DNA of 64,000 nucleotides from NCBI GenBank assembly GCA_001692895.1, contig KV748185.1:2922096-2986095 (forward strand), in the 5' to 3' direction. The stretch comes from Cenococcum geophilum 1.58. Its lineage: Eukaryota > Ascomycota > Dothideomycetes > Gloniales > Gloniaceae. Positions 36,400 to 48,790 of this stretch are shown here, one piece after another (position 1 is the stretch's first letter; each line of letters starts with the position of its first letter). Under the pieces are notes generated by a model that saw only the letters and a program-made list of their open reading frames with translations, did no database searches and was not told the origin of the DNA. Made by a program: the position numbers and the translations under genes.

Positions 36400-37147
36400 T
36401 CTTCTAGTAGCTTATTGTCTTCGCTATGCTAGCATTCCATCTACTTATCTAGGTACTTTAGGGGTCCTGGTTTATTAGGGTAGCGGTTATAGAATTCTTA
36501 AAGCTTATAGGGACTGCCAATAAAGTTCTATGTAGGGTACTAGGTAGGATCTAGGTTATAGCCTTTCTAACTAACGCGGTACTTTAGCGTTTTCCTTACT
36601 AGTTTATAGGTTAGTACTTCTTTAATTTCCTATTCGTTGTCGCCATTAACTTAAATTAGTAGGGGAGGTTCGTTCTTTTGTCTAGGTAATGGGTTATTTA
36701 TAGCTTTCCGTAGTTTATCTAGTAAGAAAATGGGGTAAACCTTGATTAAATCTGGGAGCTTTACTTTGTATAAGTTACTTATCTTCTTAAGGACCTTATA
36801 TAGTCCCGCCATCTAATAGTCTAGCTTACGGCTAGGCCGTTCCGTCTTTTAGTTCTTTGTTATAACCTAGACTATATCGCCTATAGTAAAGTTAAGTTCG
36901 CGCCTATACTTATTTGCCTACTATTCTATTAATTTCTAGGCCTTTTCTAGATTTATATAGGCTACTGTTTAGGCTTCCTCTAAGCGCTTGGCGTACTGCT
37001 AGGCTTCCTTATAAGACAGTTTCTTGTATATAGTCTGTAGTCCTTCTAGTCTATTCTAGTTAAAGCTTATTTGGGGTAAATACCCTATTTCTAGTTAGAT
37101 AGGTGCAAATCCCGTAAAGTTATAGGGTAGGGTCGCCTGGGCGTAGT
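36400..37147 (-). pseudogene. Gypsy-2 integrase C-terminus and chromodomain remnant
   Basis: Minus-strand translation near 36460-36620 gives LKYRVS.KGYNLDPT.YPT.NFIGSPYKL, close to fungal chromovirus chromodomains of the form Y.V.W.GY..D..WYPAS.... Trp codons at the aromatic cage and at WYPA have become stops. It is separated from the rest of pol by Gypsy-3 at 37148. The domain would have guided integrase to histone-marked heterochromatin. Confidence 0.85.
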
Positions 37148-37517
37148 TGTTATAGAACACCCCCATAACACCTTGTATACATCTACCTATTTCTACCAAC
37201 TTAGCAATTAGAGATTAACCGCGAAATAGCAATCTAATAGCAATCTAATGGCAATCTAACGGCAATTTATGGCATTCTGCTATATTCTGCCAAGTTCTAC
37301 CAAATTCTGCTAAGTTCTGCTAGGACCACGACCTAAACCCTATTCTGCCTATATATGTGTTAACTAAGCAACCAAGTCAACGATATATACCCTTTCTTTC
37401 CGTTTTCCTACCTTTTTTCCTTACGTAACGTTTTAACTTTATTACGCAGTTTATATACATAGCTTAATAATACCTACTTCGCTATATATTATTACCGTTT
37501 GTGCTTACTCTATAACA
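37148..37517 (+). repeat. 5' LTR of Gypsy-3 (370 bp)
   Basis: Starts tgttatagaa and ends tataaca. It holds tandem 11-bp units around gcaatctaat (about 37225-37265) and then agttctgc(c/t)a units (about 37275-37325). The right LTR has two fewer 11-bp units, which accounts for the 22-bp length difference. Confidence 0.92.
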
Positions 37518-37550
37518 CTACGTTGCGTTAAAAACTTATACTACCTTCCA

Positions 37551-38870
37551 AAAATATAGAACGACCCTAAAGCCCCCATAACGGCCGACGCTATTATAGC
37601 CGCACTCTAAGAATAATTAGTAGGTATATAGAAGTTCTTTACGGACGCCCTTGTATAGCATTAAGCCACTTTAACTTAATAGCAAGCCGAACAAGAAGTA
37701 CGATAATAATAATTAATTAAAGCACTTTAAAAAGAAGTCCGTATCCTTAAGATGCCTATATTAAGGCCCTAAGACCAAACGCTATCTCTAGAGATAAACA
37801 CGCGGAACGCAAGCCCTAAATTAGTAGTAGTTACTTACCCTATAGAGCTAACTACCGTACTAAAACGATCTGAGAAACTACTAGACCCCCTAGTATTTAC
37901 TAGTAAACAACAAGAGCTTTAGTTATTCTTAAGCTGGCTTAAGAATAAGCTAACTAGTAATACTAACCGCTACCTAACCGAAGCTAACCGACTCTATTAC
38001 GCCCTAAGTTGACTAGGAAGAGACGCAGCTAACCTTATTAAACCTCTCTAACCAAACTTAGTATAAAGCCTAGTTATACTTCTTAAAGCTATATACAGTA
38101 ACCTAAACCGCCAAGCTACCGCTTAAAAAAAGATAAACTAAATAACTTAAGAAAAGAAAAGTTTCCTAGTATACTTCTCCAAATTTAACCGCTACGCGAA
38201 GAAAATAGGCTAGAATAACTCCGCACTAATTAACAGCCTTATTAAATCCCTAAGCCCTAAACTGAAAACCTTCCTAATAGGCGTAGACCTCCTAGAAACT
38301 CTTAACGCCTATATAAACATTATTAACAAACGGTATAATAATATACTACGCCTTATACTAAAGCCCGTTTATTAGTATAATATAATAACCCTATAAACGC
38401 CTACTAAGTTATTATCTCAACCTAAGCACCTTAACGCTATGGATATTAACACTAGGACCCTAGGATACGCCCTATTAGGGTCCTCTAAATAAGAATAACG
38501 TATTAAGCTAGGCCTCTACTTTAAATATAAAAGCGGCTTCTACCTCTTAAACCACTACTCTATCCCTATGCCCCGAAATAATTTACAAACGGCTAGTACT
38601 GGCAGCCGTTTACTATATTAATCTTCCAGTTACCGTCTCTAATCTTTATCTAGTTCTAGCCCTATGTCTAGTAAGCACTACTTATAAGGACAAAGCTCTA
38701 ACCGACGTCCTATAAGAACCCCGCCCTAATTACCTCTAAAAGGAAGGTCCTGGAGCTAAGTCGCTCTCTAGGACGGCTCTGCTATAGGATCTCGTTAAAC
38801 GCATTTAATGTTATAAACTCCGACTCTTAGAACCGTAGCATAACTATCAACTGCTACCTTTAGCAGAATA
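37551..38870 (+). pseudogene. Gypsy-3 gag remnant
   Basis: Reads NDPKAPITADAIIAAL from about 37557, runs through an alpha-helical capsid-like part (SWLKNKLTSNTNRYLTEANR near 37930) and reaches a zinc knuckle near 38512-38560. The knuckle appears as LYFKYKSGFYLLNHYS, in which three expected residues (Cys, Cys, Cys of CX2C...H..C) and a His are tyrosine. TGC-to-TAC and CAC-to-TAC are exactly RIP changes. A Ser-rich tail follows. The start codon seems lost (ata for atg). It would bind and package element RNA; the finger is dead. Confidence 0.85.
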
Positions 38871-38879
38871 GTTAAAAGG

Positions 38880-41800
38880 CTAACGCTTAAATCCTAATTA
38901 ATACAGGAGCTAGCGGCATAGGATTTATTAATAGGATCTTTACGCAAGATAATAGTTTTACCTTAACCCCCCTTAACCGGCATATTAACGTATTTGGATT
39001 TAATAGCAAACGCACTATCTTAGGCCGTATTACCTACGTGGTAGCCCTAAGACTCTAATACCTAAACTATAAAGAACTAATTAAGCTTTTTGTTACTACC
39101 CTAGGTTACCTAGTAATCCTTAAACAACCCTGGATGAAGCTATATAAGGTAACCATTAATTGGGACAACCTTAAGCTTCTATTTACCGCCTTCTATTGCA
39201 AGCAGAAGTATTATACGACGTACCACCTTAACCCTAAACTAAAATCTAGGAAATCCGCTAAGATCTACTAGCCCAAGATTTCTACCGATATCTATTAAGG
39301 ATCCAGAAATTCTACTAAACTCTATAAATTAGCCCTAAGTACTGCACCGCCCTAAGCTAAGCAAAAGCTTAAGCTCTATATACGAAAATACCAGAAGAAC
39401 TGGTATTCTACTATAAAAAGGATTCTTAAAGAACCCGAACCTAAATCTAACACTAACTTTGTACCTAATACCGAACCTAAACCTAAATAAGAAACTATAG
39501 ACAATTTGAGCAAGCTCGGCACCCTAAATATCCGCATAATTGGAGCTACCCCGCTAGCGCAACTTGCTAAGAAACCCGAATATACGATCTTCGCTGTTAC
39601 AATGGCCGATATTAAGAAGGCCTTAGTACCAAAGAAGCACACTAACCCTACTACGAAGGTATTAATAGAGTATCATTATCGCCTAGATGCATTCTTATAA
39701 AAGGAAGCCAATAAGCTACCAGAATACCGACTATATAACCATAAGATTATACTCAAAGAAGAAAAGTAGCCTAGATTTAGACCCTTATATGGGATGTCTT
39801 AAAATAAACTCCAAGTATTACGAAAGTATTTAGACGAAAACCTAAGCAAAGGATTTATTAAAGTAAGCTTGTCGCCTGTGGCCGTACTAGTAATCTTCGT
39901 TAAGAAACCTAGTGGCGGTCTGCGCTTCTGTGTAGACTACTAAGCTCTTAACGCCGTTACCGTTAAGAACTAATACCCGATCCCGCTAATACAAGAGACG
40001 CTAAACCAACTAAGTAAGGCTCGTTATTACATAAAGCTCGATATTATCTCTGCATTTAACCATCTCCGCATTATAAAAGGGGATAAATGGCTTACTGCAT
40101 TTCGTACCTAATATAGACTATTTAAGTACTTAGTAATACCCTTTAGCCTCACAAACACTCCGAGCTCGTTTTAATATTATATAAATAATACCCTACGCCC
40201 CTACCTGGATATCTTCTATACTGCTTATATTAATAATATCTTAATATACAGTAATAACCTAACTAAATATCGGAAACACGTTAACCTTATTCTATAAGCC
40301 CTGCATAGAGCTAGTCTATAATTAGATATAGATAAATACAAGTTCTATAAAACGGAAGTCCTATACCTTAGACTCCTTATTTCTATAAACGGTATATAAA
40401 TAGACCTAAAGAAAGTCAAAGCAATTATAAACTAGCAAGAACCTAAGAATGTTAAGGACGTAAGAGCCTTTATAGAATTTGCTAATTTCTACTAATGGTT
40501 TATTAATAACTTTTCCGCCCTAGTTTTACCCCTTATAGCTTTAACCTAAAAGGATAAAGTCTTTATCTTTAATAAGAAATGTAAGAAGGCCTTTGCCTAT
40601 CTAAAGGTTATATTTACTACTGCGCCTATACTCTAACACTTTAACCTAAACCAAATAAGTATTATAAAAGCCGACTTATCTAACTATGTTACTAGAGGCA
40701 TCCTATCTTAATATAATAAGGATAGAGTATTGCACCCTATAGTATACTTCTTAAAATAACTAAGCCTAGCTAAATATAACTATAAGATCTACGATAAGGA
40801 ATTATTAGCTATTATTAGGTGTTTTAAACAATAGCAACCTAAACTAGAAGGCGCTGAATTTCTAATTAAGGTCCTTAGCGACTATAAGAACCTATAGTAC
40901 TTCACAACCACGAAATAGCTAAGTTATCGTTAGGCCCGCTGGTTAGAATATCTGTCTTATTTCCAATTCTCAATTACATACCGCCTAGGCGTCTAAGGTT
41001 AGAAGCCTAATACCCTAACCTAACGCTCGCAAGACGCGCCAGCTCTAAAAGAAACGCGCTCTTACTAAAATTAGACCCTACTTCGCTCTAAACTATTTAA
41101 CCCTCTTACTAAAGATCTTACGGTATACGTCCTTAAAATAACTAATTAATTAATTAAATAGATTATAGTTAATAAATACCCGAATAATAAGTTTATCTAA
41201 GAGACGCTTAAGCTAATGTAAGATAGTATTAGACGCTCTAAAAAGATTTCTTTAAGTAAATGCGAAGCCTGCGGAAACCGCTTATATTACTAGAACCGTC
41301 TAGTTATCCCTAATTATAATAAGCTTAAGCTTAAACTCCTTAAACACGTATACGATCTACCTGTCGCCGGCTACCTAGGCTAAAAAAAGACCCTGGAACT
41401 ACTCTAACGGGAGTATTATTAGCCAAATATGTATAATATAATACGAAGGTACGTCTCTAGCTGCCACACCTACTGATAAGCTAAAGCCTCGCATAAGATG
41501 TATAACGGTCTTTTAAAGCCGCTGTCTGTTCCGGACCAAAGATAGAAGGATATCTTAATTAACTTTATTGTTGACCTTCCTAATAGTAGAGGCTGTACGA
41601 ACATTATAGTAGTTGTAGACCGACTATTTAAAATAAGATACTTAATCGCCTACCCTAATATATTAACGCCTACCATTGCCCGACTATTCCTAGATTATGT
41701 ATAGAAACTCTATAGACTTCCTAAAACAATTATCTCTAATAGAAGCAGCTAGTTTATCTTTGCATTCTAGAAAGAACTAACTACTTAACTCCGTATTAAA

Positions 41801-42640
41801 GCACTGTTATCTATTACGTATTACCTAAAAACGGATAGCCAAACGGAATGTGTAAATGCTATAATGGAATAGTATATTTAGATATACACGTCGTATTTAT
41901 AGGATGACTAGATTAACTGGCTCGCATTTACTGAGTTTATTGTAAATAATTCCGTCTTAGAAACTACGAAGTCTCCCCGTTCCTAGCCAATTACGGCTAG
42001 CACCTACGAATGGGTTTTAAACCCTTTAGTAATATTCCTTACCCTGCTTATTACGCCTTATAAATTATAGAAGTAAATAAATTTATAGAGAAGATAGAGG
42101 AACTATAACAGTTCCTTACTAATAAGATAATATGGGCTTAATCTGTCTATAAAGCCGTAGTGAATAAGAAACAAACCCCAGCACCGGTCTATTAAATTAG
42201 TGATTTTATCTGGCTAGATATAAGAAATCTAAACACGAAACGACCTATTAAGAAACTTAATTAGAAGAACGCTGGCCCTTATAAGGTTGAAAAGGTTATC
42301 TCTCCTTATGCCTACTAACTAAAGCTCCCTAATACGGTTAAAATCCACCCTATATTCCATACGTCAGTCCTCTACCCTANTACCCCNGTATTANACGCCC
42401 TNCCTANANANATATAAGACCCTCCCCNACNAGTTAAAGTAGATAGTAAGAACGAGTACTTTATTAAAAGAATTAACGATATTAAGTACGATAAATAGAA
42501 ACGCTAATATATGTATTTTACGAAATGGAGAGGCTTTACTAAGTCCTTATAGGAACCCGTTAACTCTATAGGACTTATATAAGCCACAGAAGACTTTTAC
42601 AAACTCTACCTAAAACTACTATAGCCCTATCTCGCAGAAG
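38880..42640 (+). pseudogene. Gypsy-3 pol remnant (protease, RT, RNase H, integrase, chromodomain)
   Basis: Protease near 38898: LINTGASGIGF, with the catalytic Asp changed to Asn. A 64-codon open stretch (39506-39700) is the linker before RT. RT about 39740-40400: [29 protein letters not shown] and KNXYPIPL; the active site reads YINNILIYS in place of YxDDILIYS. RNase H about 40650-40900. Integrase about 41260-42060: the HHCC zinc part reads CEACGNRLYY, then IVDLPNSRGCTNIIVVVDRL, with SQTECVNAIMEQYI-like catalytic Glu region near 41840. A chromodomain remnant (YMYFTKWRGFTKSL.EPVN) lies at 42510-42570. Stops are few for this window. Confidence 0.92.
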
Positions 42641-42662
42641 CTCGAGTTTAAAGGGGGGGTAC

Positions 42663-43010
42663 TGTTATGGGACACCCCCGTAATACCTTACATACGTCCA
42701 CCTATTTCTACTAACTTAGCAATTAGAGACTAATCGCGAAATGGCAATCTAACGGCAATCTATAGCATTCTGCTATATTCTGCTAAGTTCTACTAAATTC
42801 TACTAAGTTCTGCTAGGACCATAACCTAAACCCTATTCTGCCTATGCATGTGTTAACTAAGCAACTAAGTCAACGATATATGCCCTTTCTTCCCGTTTTC
42901 CTACCTTCTTTCCTTACGCAACGTCTTGACTTTATCACGCAGTTTATGTACATAGCTTAATAATACCTACTTCGCTATATATTATCACCGCTTGTGCTTA
43001 CTCCGTGACA
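42663..43010 (+). repeat. 3' LTR of Gypsy-3 (348 bp)
   Basis: Starts tgttatggga, ends ctccgtgaca, preceded by the polypurine tract and followed by gtagt. It differs from the left LTR by two missing 11-bp units and by scattered transitions. Confidence 0.92.
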
Positions 43011-43015
43011 GTAGT

Positions 43016-46000
43016 TTATTAGGGGTAGTAGTTCGCCCTAGTTGTTTTAAAAGTAGTTAATAAAAGGCCGGAGTCTCTAATTTAAATATTAATTTATAAT
43101 CTCCGTCTGGCCGTCTATCTGGGGGTAGTATACTATAGAGAGCTTTAGCCTAATACCTAGGATCTGGGTAAACTTGTTCTAGGAGGCCAATATAAATTAT
43201 AGGCCGCGATTAGATATAATAGTATTTAGTAGTCCGTAAATACGGTAGACGTAGTGGATATATAGTTAGGCCGCCTCCTTAGTATTAATATTCTTATAAT
43301 AGGGAATTAAGAACAGGCGCTTGCTAAAGCGGTTAACTAGAATTATAACTATATTATATCCGTCGCGGTCTGTTAGTAGCTTATGGAAGTCTATAGAGAT
43401 ATGCTGCTAGGGGCAGTTGGGTATTGGGAGAGGTTTCAATAATCCTAGGGTTTTATCTTGTGGAATTATAGATCTACGGCAGCTGTTATAGTTCTGTATA
43501 TAACGGTTAATATCTATAACTATTCCGGGCTAGTAGTAGCGGTTACCAATAATCTTACGGGTCTTATTTTTTCTAGGGTAGGCCGTAGAGACCTGGGCAT
43601 GAGCTTCGGTAATAAGCCGGGTCCATAAGTTTTATTTCTTAGCTACTACTAGCCGTTCCTAGTGCTTAAGTAGTCCGTTTTCAAGGGACTATAGGCTGGT
43701 AACATTCTTTGCCTTTTTACGGTATTCCTATAAAAAGGGGGTCGTTTGGTTAGCCTATAGTAGTTTATTAATAAGGTTAAGTTTAGAGGAGTTAATAGGA
43801 TATATCTTGGCGCCTACGGAGTCTGTACTTAGTTTTGCCCGTATTTAGGGGTTAAGGTATTCTGGTTATAGTAGCGTCTGGGTCTATAGTAAGATCTTTA
43901 TAGCCGTCTAGTTATCTAGGTCTTACTCGCGCCTTATAAGAGCGTCCGCACGGTTTGTAGCGCCTGGTCTATATATAATTAAGAAGTTAAACTAAGATAG
44001 GGTATCCGCCTAGCGTGCCTGCCGGGCCGTAAGGGCCTTAGTTGTTATAAAGTATTCTAAGGCCTTATAATCTAAAACTACCTTAATTGGCTTAGGGGTC
44101 CCCTCTAGCTGTGTACGCCAGTGCTAAAAGCTAGAGATAATAGCCAGCATTTCTTTATTATGGATGTGGTAATTTAGCTTAGTATTTATTATAGTCTTTA
44201 AATAGTATATAATAGGGTGCCACTCTCCGTCCGGTTGCTTCTGGGAAAAAACACTAGCTATTGCGCCGTTTAAGGCATTAGTTTCTAGCATTAAGGGCCG
44301 TTCCGGGTTAAAATAGGTAAGTAGGGGAGCTAATACCAGCCGTTTCTTAAGCTTATTAAAGGCCTGCCTATATATAGCGTTAAAGTGGAAGGGCTGGTCT
44401 TTTCTAGTAAGACGGTTAAGAGACCAGGTGATCTTAATGTAGTCCTTAATAAAGCGTTAGTAGAAGTTACAAAACCCTAAAAAGGATTATACCCCCTTTA
44501 CGGTCTATAGGGGTGCCCACTAGTTAATTACGGCTGTTTTCTCTGGGTTGGTTTTAATTCCGTCCGTACTAATAATAAAACCTAAGTACTTTATACGCTT
44601 AACACTAAACTCCAACTTCTTAATGTTAACCTAGAGGCCAGCCTCGCGGAGCTATTATAGGACTTTATAGACGTGCTCCTTGTATTCTAGCTCGTTCTTA
44701 AAGTAGATTATAATATTATCTAAATAAGCCGTACAGAAATCATTAAGGTAGTTAAAGAGTACATTATTTATATACCGCTGGTACGTAGCTAGTCCGTTAG
44801 TTAGTCTAAAAGGGAGTACTTTATATTTATATATTCCGTAACAGGTCTAAAACATAATAAGATCTTTAGACCTAGGGTTTATCCTAATTCGGTAGAAGGC
44901 CTAGCGGATATTAAGCTTTATAAAGACCTTAACTCTACTTATTTGGGCTAGAGTCTTATTAAGTAGAGGTAGCGGATAGCGATCCTTGCGGGTTATATTG
45001 TTTAGCTTATAGTAGTTAATNNAGAAGCGGAGTCCTCTATTTAGCTTTTTAATAAAGAGAATAGGCGAGGCAAAAGGGGCTTAGCTAGGCTTAATAAAGC
45101 CCTTATTTAGGTTATTAATAAGATACTACTTTATAGCCTATAATTCGGTAATAAACTGCTTATAGAGGGGGCTAAAGCTAAGGGTATTTTCTTTGCCCTG
45201 CTTAATCTTAATCTTGTAGTTATATAGTTGGTGAGGTAGAAGTATATCGGACACTGCTTTAGAGAATACGTCCTTAAATTTCTGGTGTTAATAGGGTAGC
45301 TTTTATTCTACTAGTTCCTTATCCGTAAGCTTGCTTTCTTATCCGCTAAGCTTATTTCCCTTTTCCTTAATTATTTAATTAATTTCGTATAAGCTCGTTA
45401 TAAAGGCGACGGTATTAGGCTGAACTAAGTTCTGGTAGAATCCTACGGCACTAATACAGTAGACATTAACTAGTGGGAGGTCTGCTGGTTTCCTTATAGC
45501 CGTTTTTTAGACCGTATTTTGCGGTTTAGGGTTTATAATCTTTCTTAGCTCCTATTCTATCTTCTATAGGTTATCCCTTTAATCTATTAGTTTAGTGTAA
45601 CGTCCGACGTCCCTTGCTGTTCTTTATAGCTATATAGGGCCTAAGCTCTCTATAGGAGGCTTTTCTGGATTACTACTAACTTCCTAGGTTTTTAATACGG
45701 GTGGCGTAACATAGGTAGTCTAGGGGTAACGTAGTATACGGATCCGTTGCGAATTAAGCTGTATATCTTTCTTAAAGGCCTAGTCCCTACGCATAGTATC
45801 GGCCTAGTAAATAGTATTAATCTAGGGCCGTATAAGGTTTTCTATTATAATGCTAATTTCTTTTATAAAGGAAGGGGTTGGGGGTAGGGTTTCGGGCTAG
45901 GTAAGCCGTCTACTCTATACGTTAAGCTATAAGCCTAAATAGGCTAGCTATTTTCACCCTAAGATTATATCGTGGCTACCTAGGTCCGTAATAAGGAAGG

Positions 46001-46300
46001 GGGCGTTATATTGCCTTTATCCATTAACACGGAGGTAAATCCGCAAGATAGTTGTAATGGGTAGTCCTATCCACCTATTGTACCTACGGATAGGAATTAG
46101 TTTGGGCAGTTTTTTAATAGGTGTATTTAGGAAGTCAGCCAGCTTTACAGCATACTAGGTGTCTATTAAGGCAAAGGCATTTGCTCTAGAGTTAGCTAAA
46201 GTAGAGGTTAAAACTTAGTATCCATTACAGAATAAAGTATAAGGGATAGTGCAGCTTTTTCTACTAACTAGCCAACCTAGATTAACATCTAATATATTAA
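43016..46300 (-). pseudogene. Gypsy-2 pol remnant (protease, RT, RNase H, integrase)
   Basis: Minus-strand order from 46300 down: protease about 45850-46200, RT about 44480-45130, RNase H about 43950-44380, integrase about 43016-43750 continuing at 37147. The RT active site reads AYLDNIIIYF near 44720, the family YLDD with the second Asp changed to Asn. Two ambiguous bases lie at 45021-45022. Stops are common but the domains can be followed throughout. The element's chromodomain is beyond Gypsy-3. Confidence 0.85.
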
Positions 46301-47437
46301 TCCCTTTTAACCCTAAAGAGGAGTCTTCCTCTAGGGTTCCTCTTTTTCTAACTCCGCGCTATCTTTTTAGATTAATAGAACCTTGTCCGCTTTAATATTT
46401 ATTAGGTAATCCTTTATATAATAACCTTTCTGTCCATAAGAGAAGCAAGCTCCTTAATTACTGAGGGCCTATATACGGGGGTTGCTATACGTAGGCCGAG
46501 CATTCACCGGACCTATAGTAGGGCTGGCCGCACGGCTAGCTGCTAAATTGGCGGTAGGCTATACGGGTGGTGCTGTGGGGGTTGCTAATCGTGCCGGGGC
46601 ATTGCGGGCTATTCTTATATTACTTATAGTCTGATTTAAAGGGTTTCTGGCTTTATACTGTTTGGCGCATGCCTTAATTTAATAAAGGCCTTAGTTAATA
46701 GCTAAGCACTAGTCCGTAAGTTCCTTTAGCGTCTATACAGTAGTAAAAACTAGCAGTACGGCTTACTATAGGTCTAGGGTAAGCTTGTTAAATAGGTCTG
46801 GCATTAGATCTTTCTAGGGAATTTAAGCCTAGCTGGCTAGGTGCAGAAAGCGGGTCTAAAAGGCCAAGAAGGTCTCTGTCGTTTTTATATTTAGGCTTTT
46901 ATAATAGAGTTAGGTGTTCTATACTTTAAAGGGGTCCTTATAAATAGAAGACAGGTAGACGATTATCTCTTCTTTAGAGAGGAAGGGCTCTGCTAAGTCC
47001 TATACGTACCGCGGACGTAGGTACGTCTATACGTCCCCGCCGGTACGGCCAAAGACATAGGCCATTTTAGCCTAAGTAGTAAGGAAGTAGTCCGCATTAA
47101 CTTTAAGCTTGTCCTGTAATTAAAGCTTCTAATTATTAAATATAGGGTCGGTTCCGTTTATAAGCAACGGGAGGTCCGCAACCTTTGCGGACTGCGATGG
47201 TGCTAATACTATATGTTAGGCTAAAGCCTTAAGGACTATAGCAAGTCTCTAGGTATCTAATAATTCCTTACTAGGCGTAGGGGGTTCTTTGGCTTTAAGC
47301 AGCTCTTAAAGTTGTTTAATTTCGGCATTGGCTGCTGTAAGCTCCACTCAGAAGTTTAAGTTAGTTACTGTTTTACCATCGGAGGTATTTAAGGGTCCTA
47401 CGGCTGCTTTACTAGCTGCTATATTTCTTGGCATCAT
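46300..47437 (-). pseudogene. Gypsy-2 gag remnant
   Basis: Starts with a double ATG at 47435-47437 and 47432-47434 (MMPRNIAASKAAVGPLNTSD). A helical Leu/Lys/Glu-rich stretch follows (LTAANAEIKQL), then a capsid-like middle part, and near 46404-46447 a zinc knuckle in the form GACFSYGQKGYYIKDYL. The first cysteine of CX2CX4HX4C survives and the other three ligands have become tyrosine, each a single RIP transition. Position next to the 5' LTR supports the assignment. Confidence 0.82.
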
Positions 47438-47638
47438 AGTACAGTTATTAGGGTAACCTTTAGTAGGATTCTACAGGGGTTCTGGTCTGTGTGTATTCTA
47501 TAGGTCTTATTATTCTTTTCTATTCTTCTAGTTCTGGTAATATTCTTTAGGTCTAATTCTATGTTTTATTCTGGTTCGTGGTCCGTAGATATATTTAAGT
47601 TCCTTCTTAGGAAGAAAGGGTAGTTAAGCTTTAGATAA

Positions 47639-47887
47639 TGTTAGCGACTTAGTTAATTAAGGCACGAGCATAGCAAAAGGGACGCGCAAGCCTATATAAT
47701 TGGTAGTCTATAAACGAGGATCTAAAGCTAGAGAAAGGAAAGGAGAAGAAGAGCAGCGCCGGTTGAAGTAGGGTTCTTTTATGCGGTCCTCTAGTTACGT
47801 GACCGCAAAGTTCTGCCAAGTTCTGCTAGTCAAGTTCTGCTAAGTTCTGCTAGTTAAGTTCTGCCAAGTTCTGCCAGTGCCGTAATA
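47639..47887 (-). repeat. 5' LTR of Gypsy-2 (249 bp)
   Basis: Starts tgttagcgac and ends gccgtaata. It carries one more agttctgc(t/c)a pair than the left LTR. Followed by the tagtc duplication. Confidence 0.9.
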
Positions 47888-47892
47888 TAGTC

Positions 47893-48691
47893 GGTTATAA
47901 CTAAGCTTAGAACCTAAAGCCCGTTATAGTAAAGCCTATAGACCTTACCAGTTCCTATAGAGAAACTTATAAGACCGTAAATATAAAGGACTAATACGCT
48001 GCACAGCGTGTAAGAGGCGCCTATATTACTATAGTCTATCAACCTAAATCTACCTACGATTTATCCTTTACGGCCCAGGCAATAGACCTATAAGAGGAAA
48101 ATGTTAAGCAGCTTAATAAGCGCATTTAGTAGCAAATTGATAATGCAGTAAGGGGACTTACTTTTATACTACTAGACCTGAACTCCCTTAGCCTACTAGC
48201 ATTTACGGATACCTCCTTTACTAATAATAAAGACCTATTATTACAAATCGGCTTTATAATTGTACTTACGGACCGCAATTAGGACGCAAATATACTACAC
48301 TAGTCTTTAATTAAGTATAAATAAGTAACCCGCAGTGTACTAGCTTCTAAACTATATACACTAGCTTATAGCTTTAATATAGCAGCTATAATTAAATTAA
48401 CGGTCCAGAAGATTCTATAACTAGAGTAGTTACCCCTAGTTTTATGTACCGATTTAAAGTCCCTCTACGACTGCCTAGTTAAACTAGGTACGACATAAGA
48501 GAAGAGGCTTATAGTCGACCTAATGTGCCTACATCAGGCCTACGAACGACGTGAAATTACGGAGGTTAAATAGATTAGCGGCGGAAATAACCTAGCAGAC
48601 GCCATAACTAAGGCAAAGCCGTGTTAAGCCCTTAAAACCCTAATTAACACAAATAAGCTTAATCTAAAGGTTATAGAATAGGTGGAATGAG
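47893..48691 (+). pseudogene. Copia-1 pol remnant, third part (RNase H)
   Basis: Resumes the Copia-1 frame after Gypsy-2: YAAQRVRGAYITIVYQPKST near 48000, DLNSLSLLAFTDTSFTNN near 48175 (RNase H Asp), VLCTDLKSLYDCLVKLGTT near 48440 and NNLADAITKAKP near 48590, a motif found at the end of Copia RNase H (family LAD..TK). It ends near 48691. RNase H would remove RNA from the hybrid during copying. Stops are sparse compared with Gypsy-1. Confidence 0.9.
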
Positions 48692-48708
48692 ACTAACGGA
48701 GCACCTAC

Positions 48709-48790
48709 GGTTTATTTACGGCCCGTCGGAAGGCCGTACGGTATATTTACGGCCTGTCGGAAGGCCGTACGGTTTACTTTACGGACCGTA
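48709..48790 (+). repeat. 31-bp tandem repeat in the Copia-1 3' untranslated region
   Basis: Two units, 48709-48739 and 48740-48770, share ggt.tatttacggcc.gtc ggaaggccgtac, and a partial third follows to about 48790. Each unit contains a ggccgtacgg palindrome-like part. It lies between the end of pol and the 3' LTR. Confidence 0.85.

Larger units (their letters stand above)
37148..43010 (+). mobile_element. Gypsy-3: complete Ty3/Gypsy chromovirus, plus strand, least decayed element here
   Basis: LTRs at 37148-37517 (370 bp) and 42663-43010 (348 bp), perfect gtagt duplication at 37143-37147 and 43011-43015, and a polypurine tract aaaggggggg at 42650-42659 before the right LTR. The internal part of 5145 bp encodes gag and pol with a C-terminal chromodomain. 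Long coherent translations between stops mark it as the least damaged element, fitting its place as an inner layer of the nest. About ten ambiguous bases cluster at 42380-42431. It lies in Gypsy-2 integrase. Confidence 0.93.
36097..47887 (-). mobile_element. Gypsy-2: complete Ty3/Gypsy chromovirus, minus strand, carrying Gypsy-3
   Basis: LTRs at 36097-36321 and 47639-47887 with a perfect tagtc duplication at 36092-36096 and 47888-47892. Removing Gypsy-3 and one gtagt leaves about 5.9 kb. A polypurine tract on the minus strand next to the left LTR (36322 on, gcggaggggggggtaa) makes that the 3' LTR. The order on the minus strand is gag, protease, RT, RNase H, integrase, chromodomain. It lies at the edge of the insert in Copia-1. 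RIP is milder than in Gypsy-1, but stops are present in each domain. Confidence 0.92.

Noticed and set aside
39376..39642. 88-codon minus-strand frame
   Set aside because: Antisense to the Gypsy-3 pol linker, whose plus-strand frame leads into RT.
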